From contig NZ_CP030033.1 of the NCBI RefSeq assembly GCF_003611035.1, forward strand, positions 2,604,001 to 2,668,000: 64,000 nucleotides of DNA, given 5' to 3'. Positions 43,391 through 52,483 of this stretch are shown in pieces; position 1 is the stretch's first letter, and each line of letters opens with the position of its first letter. This DNA is from Cryobacterium soli. GTDB taxonomy: Bacteria > Actinomycetota > Actinomycetes > Actinomycetales > Microbacteriaceae. Both the position numbers and the translations under genes were made by a program. The notes beneath the pieces are model-generated. The model saw only the letters and a program-made list of their open reading frames with translations, was not told the DNA's origin and did no database searches.

Positions 43391-44257
43391 CTACCCCTTC
43401 CGCTGCCCCCGGTACCCAAACGGCGTCACCCCGTGCACCTTCTTGAACTGGCGGGCGAAGTAGAAGCTGTCGGGGTAGCCGGTGGCGGCGGCGACCGCGG
43501 CGATGGATTGGTCGGTGGTGTCCAGGAGTTCGCGGGCCCGGGCCATCCGTAGCTGGGCTTGGTATTGCAGGGCGGGGTAGCCGATGCGGCTCTTGAAGAG
43601 GGCGGCGAAGTGGGAGCCGCTCAGACGCGACATGGCGGCGAGCTCGGCGACGCTCACGTGGTCGTCGATGTGGGTGCGCAGGTACTCGGCGGCGCGGTCG
43701 ATGGCGGCGTAGCGGCCGTCGCCCGTGGAGCGATCGGAGGCGAGCAGGGCCATCAGGTGCCAGGCGGCTCCGGCGGCCGCGAGCAGGCTCGCGGTGGTGG
43801 TGTCGCGCTCCATCGACTGCAGCACCTCGGCGATCAGCGCCACCACCCGGTACACGTCTGACGGGGTGCGGATCGGCGCGTCCGGGGTCATGCCGGCGGC
43901 GGTGAGGAACTCCGGCAGGTCGCGGCCGGTCACGTGCAGCCACCACAGCGTCCACGGGGTGTCTTCGTTCGAGCCGTACGAGTGAGGATGCCCCGGCGGC
44001 AGGATGATCACCTGCCCGGCGGTGACCGGGAAGCGGCCGGCCGGTGTTTCGCACCAGCCGCTGCCCTTGGCGCACACGATGATCACGGCCTGCGAGATCG
44101 GGGTGGCACGCGCCCGGCCGTGCGAGTGCGCCTCGGGGAAGTAGCCGCAGTCGGTCACTACCAGGTGCGAGGTGCCGGGCTGCTGCAGGGCCTCCCGCAC
44201 CCGGGGGCGGGGGAGCACGAGCATGCGCTGGCCTGGGAAACCGTCGGCGATCGTCAT
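43391..44257 (-). CDS. AraC-family transcriptional regulator
   Basis: A 288-residue regulator. An N-terminal cupin ligand domain (VIIVCAKGSGWCETPAG, ILPPGHPHSYGSN) precedes a C-terminal double helix-turn-helix (VSVAELAAMSRLSGSHFAALF and IAAVAAATGYPDSFYFARQF, ending GVTPFGYR). This is the classic sugar-sensing AraC/RhaS layout. It is divergent from the DUF5107-AraFGH-like operon and probably activates it. The 90-bp gap has a small GGAGA-AA-TCTCC dyad at 44301-44312. Confidence 0.92.
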   Translation of the reverse strand: MTIADGFPGQRMLVLPRPRVREALQQPGTSHLVVTDCGYFPEAHSHGRARATPISQAVIIVCAKGSGWCETPAGRFPVTAGQVIILPPGHPHSYGSNEDTPWTLWWLHVTGRDLPEFLTAAGMTPDAPIRTPSDVYRVVALIAEVLQSMERDTTTASLLAAAGAAWHLMALLASDRSTGDGRYAAIDRAAEYLRTHIDDHVSVAELAAMSRLSGSHFAALFKSRIGYPALQYQAQLRMARARELLDTTDQSIAAVAAATGYPDSFYFARQFKKVHGVTPFGYRGQRKG

Positions 44258-44300
44258 CCGCTCAGTGTGACGGCAAATCAGCGTTTCGTCCAGAAAGCCC

Positions 44301-44312
44301 GGAGAAATCTCC
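44301..44312. promoter_or_regulatory. Small dyad in araC/DUF5107 gap
   Basis: GGAGA-AA-TCTCC lies 36 bp before the DUF5107 start. It is short and may be chance. Confidence 0.3.
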
Positions 44313-44347
44313 TACGTATCCGTGAAAGTGCCTCGTAATGTTGCACC

Positions 44348-47300
44348 ATGCTCAAAGCCGAGAACGACTTCCCCGCCACGCCTGACCGCGTGATTCCGCC
44401 GATTGACGGCGAAACCCCGGTCACCGATGGGGAGTCGACGATTGAGCTTCCGCCCGTTCCGGCCGAGTTCGCCGGCGACAAGGTCGCGGCCTGGTCCGAG
44501 CCCCTGATCATCGATACCTACCTCCCGGTGGAACCGGAGGACTACCCCGCCTTCCTGGAGAACCGCGTCTACCAGGGCTCCTCGGGCAAGGTCTACCCGC
44601 TGCCCTTCCACGAGCGCATCGAGCAGGAGAAGCGCCCCTACGCCTGGGACGCCATCCACCTCGAGAACGAGTGGGTGCGCCTGGTGATCTTGCCGCAGCT
44701 CGGTGGCCGCATCCACATCGGCTACGACAAGGTGGCCGACTACGACTTCTTCTACCGCAATAACGTGATCAAGCCCGCCCTGGTGGGCCTGGCCGGCCCG
44801 TGGATCTCGGGAGGCGTCGAGTTCAACTGGCCCCAGCACCACCGGCCCGGAACGTTCCTGCCCACCGACTGGGAGATCGAACGCGAGGCCGACGGCGCCA
44901 TCACCGTGTGGTGCAGCGACCACGACCCGATGAACCGGATGAAGGGCATGCACGGCATCCGCCTGCGCCCCGAGAGCTCGGTGGTCGAGGCCCGCGTGCG
45001 CCTCTACAACCGCACCGATGCCACCCAGACCTTCCTCTGGTGGGCCAACGTGGCCGCCGCCGTGAACGACGACTACCAGTCGTTCTTCCCCACCGACGTG
45101 GAGTTCGTCGCCGACCACGCCAAGCGCGCCGTCGCCACCTTCCCCGCCGTCGACGGCCACTACTACGGCGTCGACTATCCCGCCCAGGTCACCGCCGACC
45201 GTCCCGACGGCGACCGGCTCGACTGGTACCGCAACATCCCGGTGCCTACCTCTTATATGGTCGTGGCCACCCAGGACGACTTCTTCGGCGGCTACGACCA
45301 CGGCCTCGAGGCCGGCTTCGTGTACTGGGCCGACCACACCATGGCACCGGGCAAGAAGCAGTGGACCTGGGGCAACGCCGAATTCGGCTGGGCCTGGGAC
45401 CGCAACCTCACCGACGGCGATGGCCCCTACGTGGAGCTGATGGCCGGCGCGTTCACCGACAACCAGCCCGACTTCAGCTTCATCGCCCCCGGCGAGACCA
45501 AGACCTTCAGCCAGTTCTGGTACCCGATCACCCGCATCGGCGCCGCCCACCAGGCCTCCCGCGACGCCGCCGTGCGCCTCGACGTCACCGCAAGTGCGGA
45601 CGCTGGCACGACGGTGGTGATCGGGGTGGCCGCCACCCGGGTCGTCTCCGGCGCCACCATCGAGCTGACGGATGCCGGCGGTCGCGTCGTCTTCACCGCC
45701 ACCGCCGATCTCGCCCCCGGCCAGGCCTACCGGCACGAGCTGAGCCTTGATGGCGCGTACCGTGCCAGCGAACTGACCCTCACCGTGCGTGACGGCGGCA
45801 CCGTGCTCGTCACCTGGACCCCGCGTGATCCCGCCGAGGACACCGTGACCCCCGCCCCGGCCACCGAGCCGGCCGATCCGGCGAGCATCGCCTCGATCGA
45901 CGAACTCTTCTACACCGGGCAGTACCTCGACCAGTACCGGCACGCCACCCGCGCCCCCGAGCCGTACTGGGAGGAGGCCCTGCGCCGCGACCCCGGCGAC
46001 GTGCGCTGCAACGTGGCCCTGGCCGCCCGGCGGGAACGCGCCGGCCGGCACGCCGATGCCGAGGCGCACCTGCGCACTGCCATCGACCGGTTGCTCGCCC
46101 GGGTGCCCAACCCCGCCGACGGTGAGGCGCACTACCGGCTCGGCATCACGCTCGTGCACCAGGGGCGTGACGCCGAGGCGAAGGACTACCTGGCCAAGGC
46201 CACCTGGAACGACGCCTGGCGGGTTCCCGCCGGCCACGCCCTGGCCCGGCTGCACGCCCGCGCCGGCGACCTGACCGCCAGCCGCGACGCGCTGCTCGAA
46301 CTGCTGCGCCACAACCCGGAACACCTGCAGGCCAACGCGCTCCTCGCCCTCACCCTGCGGGGCAGCGGTGCCGTCGCCGAGGCAGACCGAGTGTTGGCCG
46401 AGCAGCTGGCCCGCGACCCGCTCGACCAGTGGACCCGACACCTCGCCGGCCTCGAGCTGTCCACCGACGCGCCCACCCTTCTCGACGTGGCCCTGGAGTA
46501 CGCCGAGACCGGGCACACCGACACTGCGATCGAGCTGCTGGCGACCGCCGTGAGCGCCTCCACCGACACCGCGCTCGGCCAGGTGCAGGTGGCGCCGCTC
46601 GCGCACTACCACCGGGCCCGGCTGCTCGACGCGGCCGGCCGCCCTGCCGAGGCCGCCGCCGCCCGGCAGGATGCCCGTGCCGCCGACGCCCGGCACTGCC
46701 TGCCCTCCCGGCTCGCCGATGTTGCCGCACTCGAGGCGGCCCTCGTCGCCGACGGCACCGACGCCCGCGCCGCCACGCTGCTGGGCTCCTGGTACTACGA
46801 CAAGAAGCGCTACACCGACGCCATCACCGTGTGGCAGGCCGCCGCCGAGCACGCCCCGGATGCCGCCACCGCCGCGCTCGTGCACCGCAACCTGGGTATC
46901 GCCGCCTACAACGTGCAGCGCGACCCGGCCGCCGCCCTCAAGCACTTCCAGACCGCCGTGGGCCATGCGCCGCAGGACGCCAAGCTGCTCTACGAATACG
47001 ACCAGCTGCTCGCCCGCACCGGTGCCGCCCCCGCCGACCGGCTCGACCGGCTCGAGGCGCACCGGCAGCTGGCCGGCCGCCGCGACGACCTCACCGTCGT
47101 GCACGCCGGCCTGCTCACCGCCGTCGACCGGGCCGGCGAGGCGCGTGAGCTCATGCTCGGCCGGGTGTTCCAGCCCTGGGAGGGCGGCGAAGGCCAGGTG
47201 CTCCTGGCCTGGCAGAACGCCTGCACCGCCCTGGCCGAGAAGGCCCTCGCCGACGGGGACCCGGCCGCCGCGCTGGAGCACGTGCACGCCGCGATCACGC

Positions 47301-47752
47301 CGCCGGAATCGCTCGGCGAGGCCCGGCATCCGCTCGCCAACTCGGCCGATCTGCACTGGCTGCTCGGCGAGGCCCTGCTGGCCGCGGGCGACGACAAGGG
47401 CGCTCGCGCGGCCTGGACCTTGGCCGCACACGCCACCGGTGACTTCATCGACATGAGCACCCGTCGCTTCAGCGAGCAGACCCTGTTCTCGATTCGTGCC
47501 CTGCGCCGGCTCGGCGACCACGGTGCGGCGGTTACGCTCGTTGACGAATTCGACGACTACCTCGTCGAGCTCGCGGTGACGCCCGCCCGCGTCGACTACT
47601 TCGCGACATCGCTGCCAGCGATGCTGCTCTTCCACGACGATCCCCAGAGCGTGCACGACACCTACGTGCACACCCTGCGCACCAAATTGGGCGAACTCAC
47701 CGCGAGTTCAACCGCTTCGGCCGCTTCGGCGGCCGCCCCTCACCGGCAGTGA
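44348..47752 (+). CDS. DUF5107/TPR protein, unknown enzyme or scaffold
   Basis: A 1134-residue protein. Residues 50-420 match the DUF5107 type (WVRLVILPQLGGRIHIGYDK, WISGGVEFNWPQHH, VYWADHTMAPGKK), which has a mutarotase-like beta-sandwich look. Residues 530-1100 are tetratricopeptide repeats (e.g. GEAHYRLGITLVHQGRDAEA, LLGSWYYDKKRYTDAITVWQ). No signal peptide is visible. The family sits next to sugar transporters in many actinobacteria; a role in glycoside handling is likely but unproven. Its stop overlaps a frame leading into the binding-protein gene, whose start is 35 bases on. Confidence 0.82.
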   Translation: MLKAENDFPATPDRVIPPIDGETPVTDGESTIELPPVPAEFAGDKVAAWSEPLIIDTYLPVEPEDYPAFLENRVYQGSSGKVYPLPFHERIEQEKRPYAWDAIHLENEWVRLVILPQLGGRIHIGYDKVADYDFFYRNNVIKPALVGLAGPWISGGVEFNWPQHHRPGTFLPTDWEIEREADGAITVWCSDHDPMNRMKGMHGIRLRPESSVVEARVRLYNRTDATQTFLWWANVAAAVNDDYQSFFPTDVEFVADHAKRAVATFPAVDGHYYGVDYPAQVTADRPDGDRLDWYRNIPVPTSYMVVATQDDFFGGYDHGLEAGFVYWADHTMAPGKKQWTWGNAEFGWAWDRNLTDGDGPYVELMAGAFTDNQPDFSFIAPGETKTFSQFWYPITRIGAAHQASRDAAVRLDVTASADAGTTVVIGVAATRVVSGATIELTDAGGRVVFTATADLAPGQAYRHELSLDGAYRASELTLTVRDGGTVLVTWTPRDPAEDTVTPAPATEPADPASIASIDELFYTGQYLDQYRHATRAPEPYWEEALRRDPGDVRCNVALAARRERAGRHADAEAHLRTAIDRLLARVPNPADGEAHYRLGITLVHQGRDAEAKDYLAKATWNDAWRVPAGHALARLHARAGDLTASRDALLELLRHNPEHLQANALLALTLRGSGAVAEADRVLAEQLARDPLDQWTRHLAGLELSTDAPTLLDVALEYAETGHTDTAIELLATAVSASTDTALGQVQVAPLAHYHRARLLDAAGRPAEAAAARQDARAADARHCLPSRLADVAALEAALVADGTDARAATLLGSWYYDKKRYTDAITVWQAAAEHAPDAATAALVHRNLGIAAYNVQRDPAAALKHFQTAVGHAPQDAKLLYEYDQLLARTGAAPADRLDRLEAHRQLAGRRDDLTVVHAGLLTAVDRAGEARELMLGRVFQPWEGGEGQVLLAWQNACTALAEKALADGDPAAALEHVHAAITPPESLGEARHPLANSADLHWLLGEALLAAGDDKGARAAWTLAAHATGDFIDMSTRRFSEQTLFSIRALRRLGDHGAAVTLVDEFDDYLVELAVTPARVDYFATSLPAMLLFHDDPQSVHDTYVHTLRTKLGELTASSTASAASAAAPHRQ

Positions 47753-47787
47753 CGCTGATGAGCAACCTAGGGAAGAAGGAACACAGC

Positions 47788-48831
47788 ATGAATGTAATCA
47801 GTAGGAGCTCGACCCGGCAGCGCCGCCGCATGGGCGCTCTCGCCGTCGCGATGATCGCGATCGTGGGACTCAGCGCCTGTTCGTCGGGCATGGAGACCAC
47901 CGAGGGACCGGCCGCGGCCGGACCCAAGAGCGGCAAGCTCACCATCGCGTACCTGCAGAAGCAGGGCGACCAGCAGTACTTCGTCGACCAGGCCGACGGC
48001 GCCAAGGCTGCCGCAGCCGAACTCGGCGACGTGGACATCAAGGTGGTGAACCTCGGCACCGACTCGAACAAGGCCATCAGCGAGCTCGACTCCGTGATCG
48101 CCCAGAAGGTGGACGGCATCGTCATCGTGGTGCCCGACCAGCAGATCGGCCCGCAGGTGATCGAGGCCGCCAAGGCCGCCGGCATCCCGCTGATGGCGTC
48201 GGACGACATCATCGCCGACGCCAGCGGCGCCGAGGCCCCGTTCTCCGGCTTCGACGGCACCTCGATGGGTGAACTCGTCGGTGGCGAGGCTGCCCGCCTC
48301 TACGCCGAGGCCGGCTGGAACGCCGCCGACACCCGCATCATCTCCGCGTACAAGCAGGACCTCACCGCGTGCACCCAGCGCGTCGAGGGCGCCGCTGCGT
48401 CGTTCGGCGAGGCCGTGTCTGACATGCCCGAGGTCGTCGACATCGGTACCGACAACTCCGCCACGGATGCCCAGAACAAGGCTGGCGCCATCATCACCGC
48501 CAACGCCGGCGTGAAGAACTGGGTCGTCTGGGGTTGCAACGACGAGAGCGAGACCGGCGTCGTCACCGCGCTGCAGAACTCCGGTGTGGCTCCGGCCAAC
48601 ATCATCGGCGTGGGCCTGGGCGCGTACCTCACCTGCAAGGACTGGGCCGCTGGCCAGGACACCGGCAACAAGGCGTCGCTGTTCATCTCCGGCGCCGAGG
48701 TGGGCAAGGCCGCCATCAACTCGATGGTGGGCCTGCTGCGCGACGGCACCGCACTGCCGCCCGTGTCGATCGCCAACACCGAGATCGTGAACGCCGACAA
48801 CTGGGAAGAGAAGGGCGTGGTCTGCACCTAG
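47788..48831 (+). CDS. Sugar-binding lipoprotein, AraF-like (L-arabinose type)
   Basis: A 347-residue lipoprotein; the signal ends in VGLSAC. The mature protein begins KLTIAYLQKQGDQQYFVDQ and has KVDGIVIVVPDQQIGPQVIEAAK, then NWVVWGCNDESETGVVTAL and IIGVGLGAYLTC. This order and spacing follow E. coli AraF. Start 47788 has AGGA 8 bases upstream. It is followed by a 9-bp hairpin and then the ATPase and permease genes. L-arabinose or a related pentose/galactose is the likely ligand. Confidence 0.88.
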   Translation: MNVISRSSTRQRRRMGALAVAMIAIVGLSACSSGMETTEGPAAAGPKSGKLTIAYLQKQGDQQYFVDQADGAKAAAAELGDVDIKVVNLGTDSNKAISELDSVIAQKVDGIVIVVPDQQIGPQVIEAAKAAGIPLMASDDIIADASGAEAPFSGFDGTSMGELVGGEAARLYAEAGWNAADTRIISAYKQDLTACTQRVEGAAASFGEAVSDMPEVVDIGTDNSATDAQNKAGAIITANAGVKNWVVWGCNDESETGVVTALQNSGVAPANIIGVGLGAYLTCKDWAAGQDTGNKASLFISGAEVGKAAINSMVGLLRDGTALPPVSIANTEIVNADNWEEKGVVCT

Positions 48832-48860
48832 GCCGACCTGCTCCGCTCGATTGACTGACC

Positions 48861-48890
48861 GGGGCGGGGACGACCCTGTCGCCCCGCCCC
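48861..48890 (+). terminator. Intercistronic hairpin after binding-protein gene
   Basis: GGGGCGGGG (48861-48869) pairs with CCCCGCCCC (48882-48890). CGA/TCG extend the stem after a one-base bulge. It lies 30 bases after the stop of the binding-protein gene. Confidence 0.65.
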
Positions 48891-48971
48891 GCGCACCACG
48901 ATCAACCCCCCGCTTCACCCCAGTTTTCCCCGCACCTCAGCCACCCGGCCACCCGAAAGGCACATCCAGCC

Positions 48972-50543
48972 ATGGTCAAGACAATCGCACCGGCGGCATC
49001 CGGCATCGATCCGGCGCCGCCCGGCACCGTGATGCTCAGCGCCGCGGGCATCGAGAAGAGCTTCGGCCCGGTGCGCGCGCTGCAGGGCGTGCAACTTGAG
49101 CTGCGCGCCGGCGAGGTCACCGCCCTGATGGGCGAGAACGGCGCCGGCAAGTCCACGCTGCTCAAGATCCTCACCGGCGACCTGCAGCCGGATGCCGGCA
49201 CGCTCACCCTTGCCGGCACCGAGGTGCGGTTCACCGATCCCCGGCAGTCCCGGCTCGCCGGCCTGCGAGTCATCGCCCAGGAACCCGAGGTGCTGCTGCA
49301 CGTCTCCGTGGCCGAGAACATCTACGTGGGCGCGCTCGGCCGGCAGGGCCTGATCTTCAACCGGGCGGCCCTGTTCGCCCGCGCCGACGAGGACCTCCGC
49401 CGCTACGGCTTCGAGAAAGTGATCCGCCCGGAGACCCTGGGCAGCGCCCTCTCGCCCGCGCAACGCCAGATCGTGGAGATCATGCGGGCCCTGGTAGATA
49501 GCCCCTCGGTGATCTGCTTCGACGAACCCACCTCCTCCCTCGGCGACGAAGAGGTCGTGATCCTGTTCAAGCTCATCCGCCAGCTGCGCGCCGAGGGCGT
49601 GGCCATCGGCTACGTCTCGCACCGCATGCAGGAGATCTTCGAACTCTCCGACAACATCACCGTGCTGCGCGACGGCAAGTTCGTGGGCACCAAGACCACC
49701 GCCGACACCAACCACGACGACCTGGTGCGCATGATGGTGGGCCGCGACCTCTCCCAGTTCTTCCACCGCGACCCCGTCGTACCGGGGGAGACCGTGCTCG
49801 AGCTCCGCGGCGTCACCAACAGCCACGTCACCGACATCCACCTCGAGGTGAAGGCCGGCGAGGTCGTCGGCGTCTCCGGGCTCGTCGGCGCCGGCCGCAG
49901 CGAACTGATGAAGACCATCGTCGGCGACCTCCGCGTCGACAGCGGCGAGCTGCTCATGGGCGGCACCATTATGAGCTTCAAGGCGCCGGCGGATGCGATC
50001 GCCGCCGGCATCGGCTTCGCCCCCGAGGAGCGCAAAGCCGAGGCCCTGCTGCTCAAGCGGTCGGTGCGCGACAACGTGGCGCTCGCCCGGTTGCGCAGCC
50101 TCAGCCGCTGGATCTTCGTGAAAGCCGCCGACGAGAAGGCTCTCGCCGCCGAGTACATCGCACGGTTGGGCATCCGCACCCCCTCCAGCGAACAGCTGGT
50201 GGGTAATCTCTCGGGCGGTAACCAGCAGAAGGTGGTGCTGGCACGGTGGCTGGCCACGCATCCGCGTCTGCTGGTGCTCGACGAACCCACCCGCGGGGTG
50301 GACGTGGGCGCCAAGTCGGAGATCTACGCGATCATCGACGAACTCGCCCAGGCCGGTGTGGCCGTGCTCGTGGTCTCCAGCGAGCTGCCCGAGGTGATCG
50401 GGCTCTCCGACCGCATCTATGTGATGGCGGGCGGCCGCATCACCGGCGAACTCGCCCGCGACCACGTCACCGAAGAGCAGATCCTGGCGCTCGCCATGGA
50501 CGAATCTGCCGCCGACCCCGATCTCAGCACCTCCCTCTCATGA
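48972..50543 (+). CDS. Sugar ABC transporter ATP-binding protein (AraG/MglA type)
   Basis: A 523-residue tandem ATPase. Half one has GENGAGKST, LSPAQRQIVEIMRAL and VICFDEPTSSL. Half two has GLVGAGRSE, LSGGNQQKVVLARWLA and LLVLDEPTRGVDVGAK. Its stop overlaps an upstream ATG of the permease gene. It energises uptake with the single permease downstream, unlike the two-permease system at 5434. Confidence 0.93.
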   Translation: MVKTIAPAASGIDPAPPGTVMLSAAGIEKSFGPVRALQGVQLELRAGEVTALMGENGAGKSTLLKILTGDLQPDAGTLTLAGTEVRFTDPRQSRLAGLRVIAQEPEVLLHVSVAENIYVGALGRQGLIFNRAALFARADEDLRRYGFEKVIRPETLGSALSPAQRQIVEIMRALVDSPSVICFDEPTSSLGDEEVVILFKLIRQLRAEGVAIGYVSHRMQEIFELSDNITVLRDGKFVGTKTTADTNHDDLVRMMVGRDLSQFFHRDPVVPGETVLELRGVTNSHVTDIHLEVKAGEVVGVSGLVGAGRSELMKTIVGDLRVDSGELLMGGTIMSFKAPADAIAAGIGFAPEERKAEALLLKRSVRDNVALARLRSLSRWIFVKAADEKALAAEYIARLGIRTPSSEQLVGNLSGGNQQKVVLARWLATHPRLLVLDEPTRGVDVGAKSEIYAIIDELAQAGVAVLVVSSELPEVIGLSDRIYVMAGGRITGELARDHVTEEQILALAMDESAADPDLSTSLS

Positions 50544-50569
50544 GCCGCCCCCTGGAAAGGAGCACTCCG

Positions 50570-51607
50570 GTGCCCACAACACAGTCCACCGCGACACTGC
50601 GGTCGCAGCCTCCCATCGAGACCGGTGCCCGACCGGGCGTCTTCCGGCGGGTGCTGGAGGTCGTGGGAGTGCAGAACATCTCCCTGCTCATGGCCATCGC
50701 CTTGGTCGTGGCCGTCATCGGCAGCCAGAACGCGCTCTTCTTCACCGTCGGCAACCTGCGCGTGATCGGCACTGCCATCGCCATCTCGGGGCTGCTCGCC
50801 GTGGTGCAGACCATCGTGATCATCATGGGCGCCCTCGACATCTCGGTCGGGTCGATCGCCGGCCTCACCTCGGTGTCGTCGGCCATGATCTTCACCGCCA
50901 CCGGGCCGTTCCTCGGCGTGGTCGGGGCGGTGGGCATCGGGATGCTCTGCGGCCTGCTCAACGGCTGCATCATCGTGTTCGGCCGGGTCAACCCGGTGAT
51001 CGCGACGCTGGCCACCCTCGCCGCCTACAAGGGTGTGGCGCAGCTCATCTCCGACGGCCGCGCCCAGGGCTACACCGGTGCCGACGGCTTCTTTGTCTTC
51101 CTCGCCCGCGGCTCCATCCTGGGTGTGCCGACGCTGATCCTGGTGCTCGTGATCATCGCCCTGCTCGCTCACGTGGTGCTGCGGTACACGAGCATCGGCC
51201 GCAATATCTACGCCGTCGGCGGCAACGACATCGCCTCCCGTCTGGCCGGTATCAACATCAACCGCTACCTCATCGGTGTGTACGTGGCCACGGGCGCCGT
51301 TGCGGCCATCGCCGGGGTGCTCATCACTGCGCGCACCGGGTCGGGGCAGCCGGTCTCCGGCTCGGAGGGACTTGAGCTCGAGGCCATCACGGCGGCCGCT
51401 TTGGGTGGTGCGGCCCTGAAGGGCGGCAAGGGCACTATCGCCGGCACCATCCTCGCGGTGATCCTGCTTGGCATCCTCACCAACGGTATGACGCTGCTTG
51501 GCGTCAACTCGTTCTGGCAGAACGTGGCCAAGGGCGCCCTGCTGGTGCTGGCCGTGGTCATCCAGCAGCTGCGCTCGGGCGAACGTCGCATCGGCCTGCC
51601 CGGTTGA
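50570..51607 (+). CDS. Sugar ABC transporter permease (AraH/RbsC type)
   Basis: A 345-residue CUT2 permease. It has VIIMGALDISVGSIAGLTS near residue 90 and AAALGGAALKGGKGTIAGTI near the C-terminus. GTG 50570 is preferred because AAGGAG lies 8 bases upstream; ATG 50540, overlapping the ATPase stop, is in frame too. As the only permease in the operon it would form a homodimer. Confidence 0.92.
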   Translation: MPTTQSTATLRSQPPIETGARPGVFRRVLEVVGVQNISLLMAIALVVAVIGSQNALFFTVGNLRVIGTAIAISGLLAVVQTIVIIMGALDISVGSIAGLTSVSSAMIFTATGPFLGVVGAVGIGMLCGLLNGCIIVFGRVNPVIATLATLAAYKGVAQLISDGRAQGYTGADGFFVFLARGSILGVPTLILVLVIIALLAHVVLRYTSIGRNIYAVGGNDIASRLAGININRYLIGVYVATGAVAAIAGVLITARTGSGQPVSGSEGLELEAITAAALGGAALKGGKGTIAGTILAVILLGILTNGMTLLGVNSFWQNVAKGALLVLAVVIQQLRSGERRIGLPG

Positions 51608-51617
51608 TGCCCGCTTG

Positions 51618-52469
51618 ATGTTTACGGTGCAGGGCGGCGGCGGCATCACCGTTCGGGTGGATGTCGCCGATGGCGCCCGCCTCACCAGTCTCACCTCCGG
51701 CGGTCGGGAGTGGCTCGCCCCCGGCGGCCCCCGGTCGCCGGGGGTGTTCGTGCAGCCCGGCAGCGGCGGGTGGGACGATGTGGTTCCCACCGTCGCGGCA
51801 TGCACACTGCCCGGCGGCACTGCATTTGCCGGCACTGCATTCGCCGGCACAGCTCTTGCCGGCAGAGTGCTCGCCGACCACGGTGACGCCTGGCAGACCG
51901 AGTGGACGCTCGACTCCAGCGACGACACCCACCTGCAGACCAGTGTGCGGCTGGCCAGCCTGCCGATCAGCCTCACCCGGCGCATCGAGGCCGTCGCGTC
52001 GGGCCTCCGGCTGTCGTGGGAGGCGAGCACCGATGGGCCAGGGCCGGTGCCGCTGGCCTGGTGCGCGCATCCGCTCTTCGCCGCGGATGCCGACACCCGG
52101 ATCGTGCTGCCAACGCCGGCACCCGCGCTCATCGAGGACTACCCGCGCGACCGGGTACCCCGGGACTGGCCAGAAGCCGTGGGGTCTGCGGCGGTCAAGG
52201 CCTTCGCCGCGGAACCGCAGTCGAGCGCGTCGGTCGTGCACGGCAACGGCGACGCCCTCACCCTCAGCTGGGACCCGGCGCTGCTGCCCTATCTCGGGCT
52301 GTACTGGGACGGCGGGGAGTTCACCGACACCCCGGTCGTGGCGATCGAACCGTCCACGGCGTTCGGCGACTCAGCGGCTCGGGCGGTGGCCGAGGGGCGC
52401 ATCCGGATGCTCGAGCCCGGCCGGCCGTTCAGCTGGTGGCTGCAGCTCTCCGCGACCCCGGGGCCCTGA
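51618..52469 (+). CDS. Aldose 1-epimerase family protein (mutarotase-like)
   Basis: A 283-residue galactose-mutarotase-like protein. It has VDVADGARLTSLTSGGREWL at the N-terminus, LAWCAHPLFAAD (a catalytic-type His), and FTDTPVVAIEPSTAFGDS near the C-terminus with the Glu expected for GalM enzymes. A four-copy 15-bp repeat encodes TAFAG-like units around residue 67-86. It follows the permease by 10 bases and would convert sugar anomers after uptake. Confidence 0.85.
   Translation: MFTVQGGGGITVRVDVADGARLTSLTSGGREWLAPGGPRSPGVFVQPGSGGWDDVVPTVAACTLPGGTAFAGTAFAGTALAGRVLADHGDAWQTEWTLDSSDDTHLQTSVRLASLPISLTRRIEAVASGLRLSWEASTDGPGPVPLAWCAHPLFAADADTRIVLPTPAPALIEDYPRDRVPRDWPEAVGSAAVKAFAAEPQSSASVVHGNGDALTLSWDPALLPYLGLYWDGGEFTDTPVVAIEPSTAFGDSAARAVAEGRIRMLEPGRPFSWWLQLSATPGP
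51816..51875 (+). repeat. In-frame 15-bp tandem repeat in the epimerase gene
   Basis: Four units of 15 bp (starts 51816, 51831, 51846, 51861). The first two differ by one base and the last two are more diverged. They encode GTAFA, GTAFA, GTALA, GRVLA. Confidence 0.85.
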
Positions 52470-52483
52470 TCCGACACCCGGAC

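Noticed and set aside
44312..47671. Very long open frame (1119 codons) on the strand opposite the DUF5107 gene
   Set aside because: It is a high-GC shadow: low-complexity Gly/Val/Arg composition, no ribosome site, no domain, and the opposite frame has clear DUF5107 and TPR motifs.
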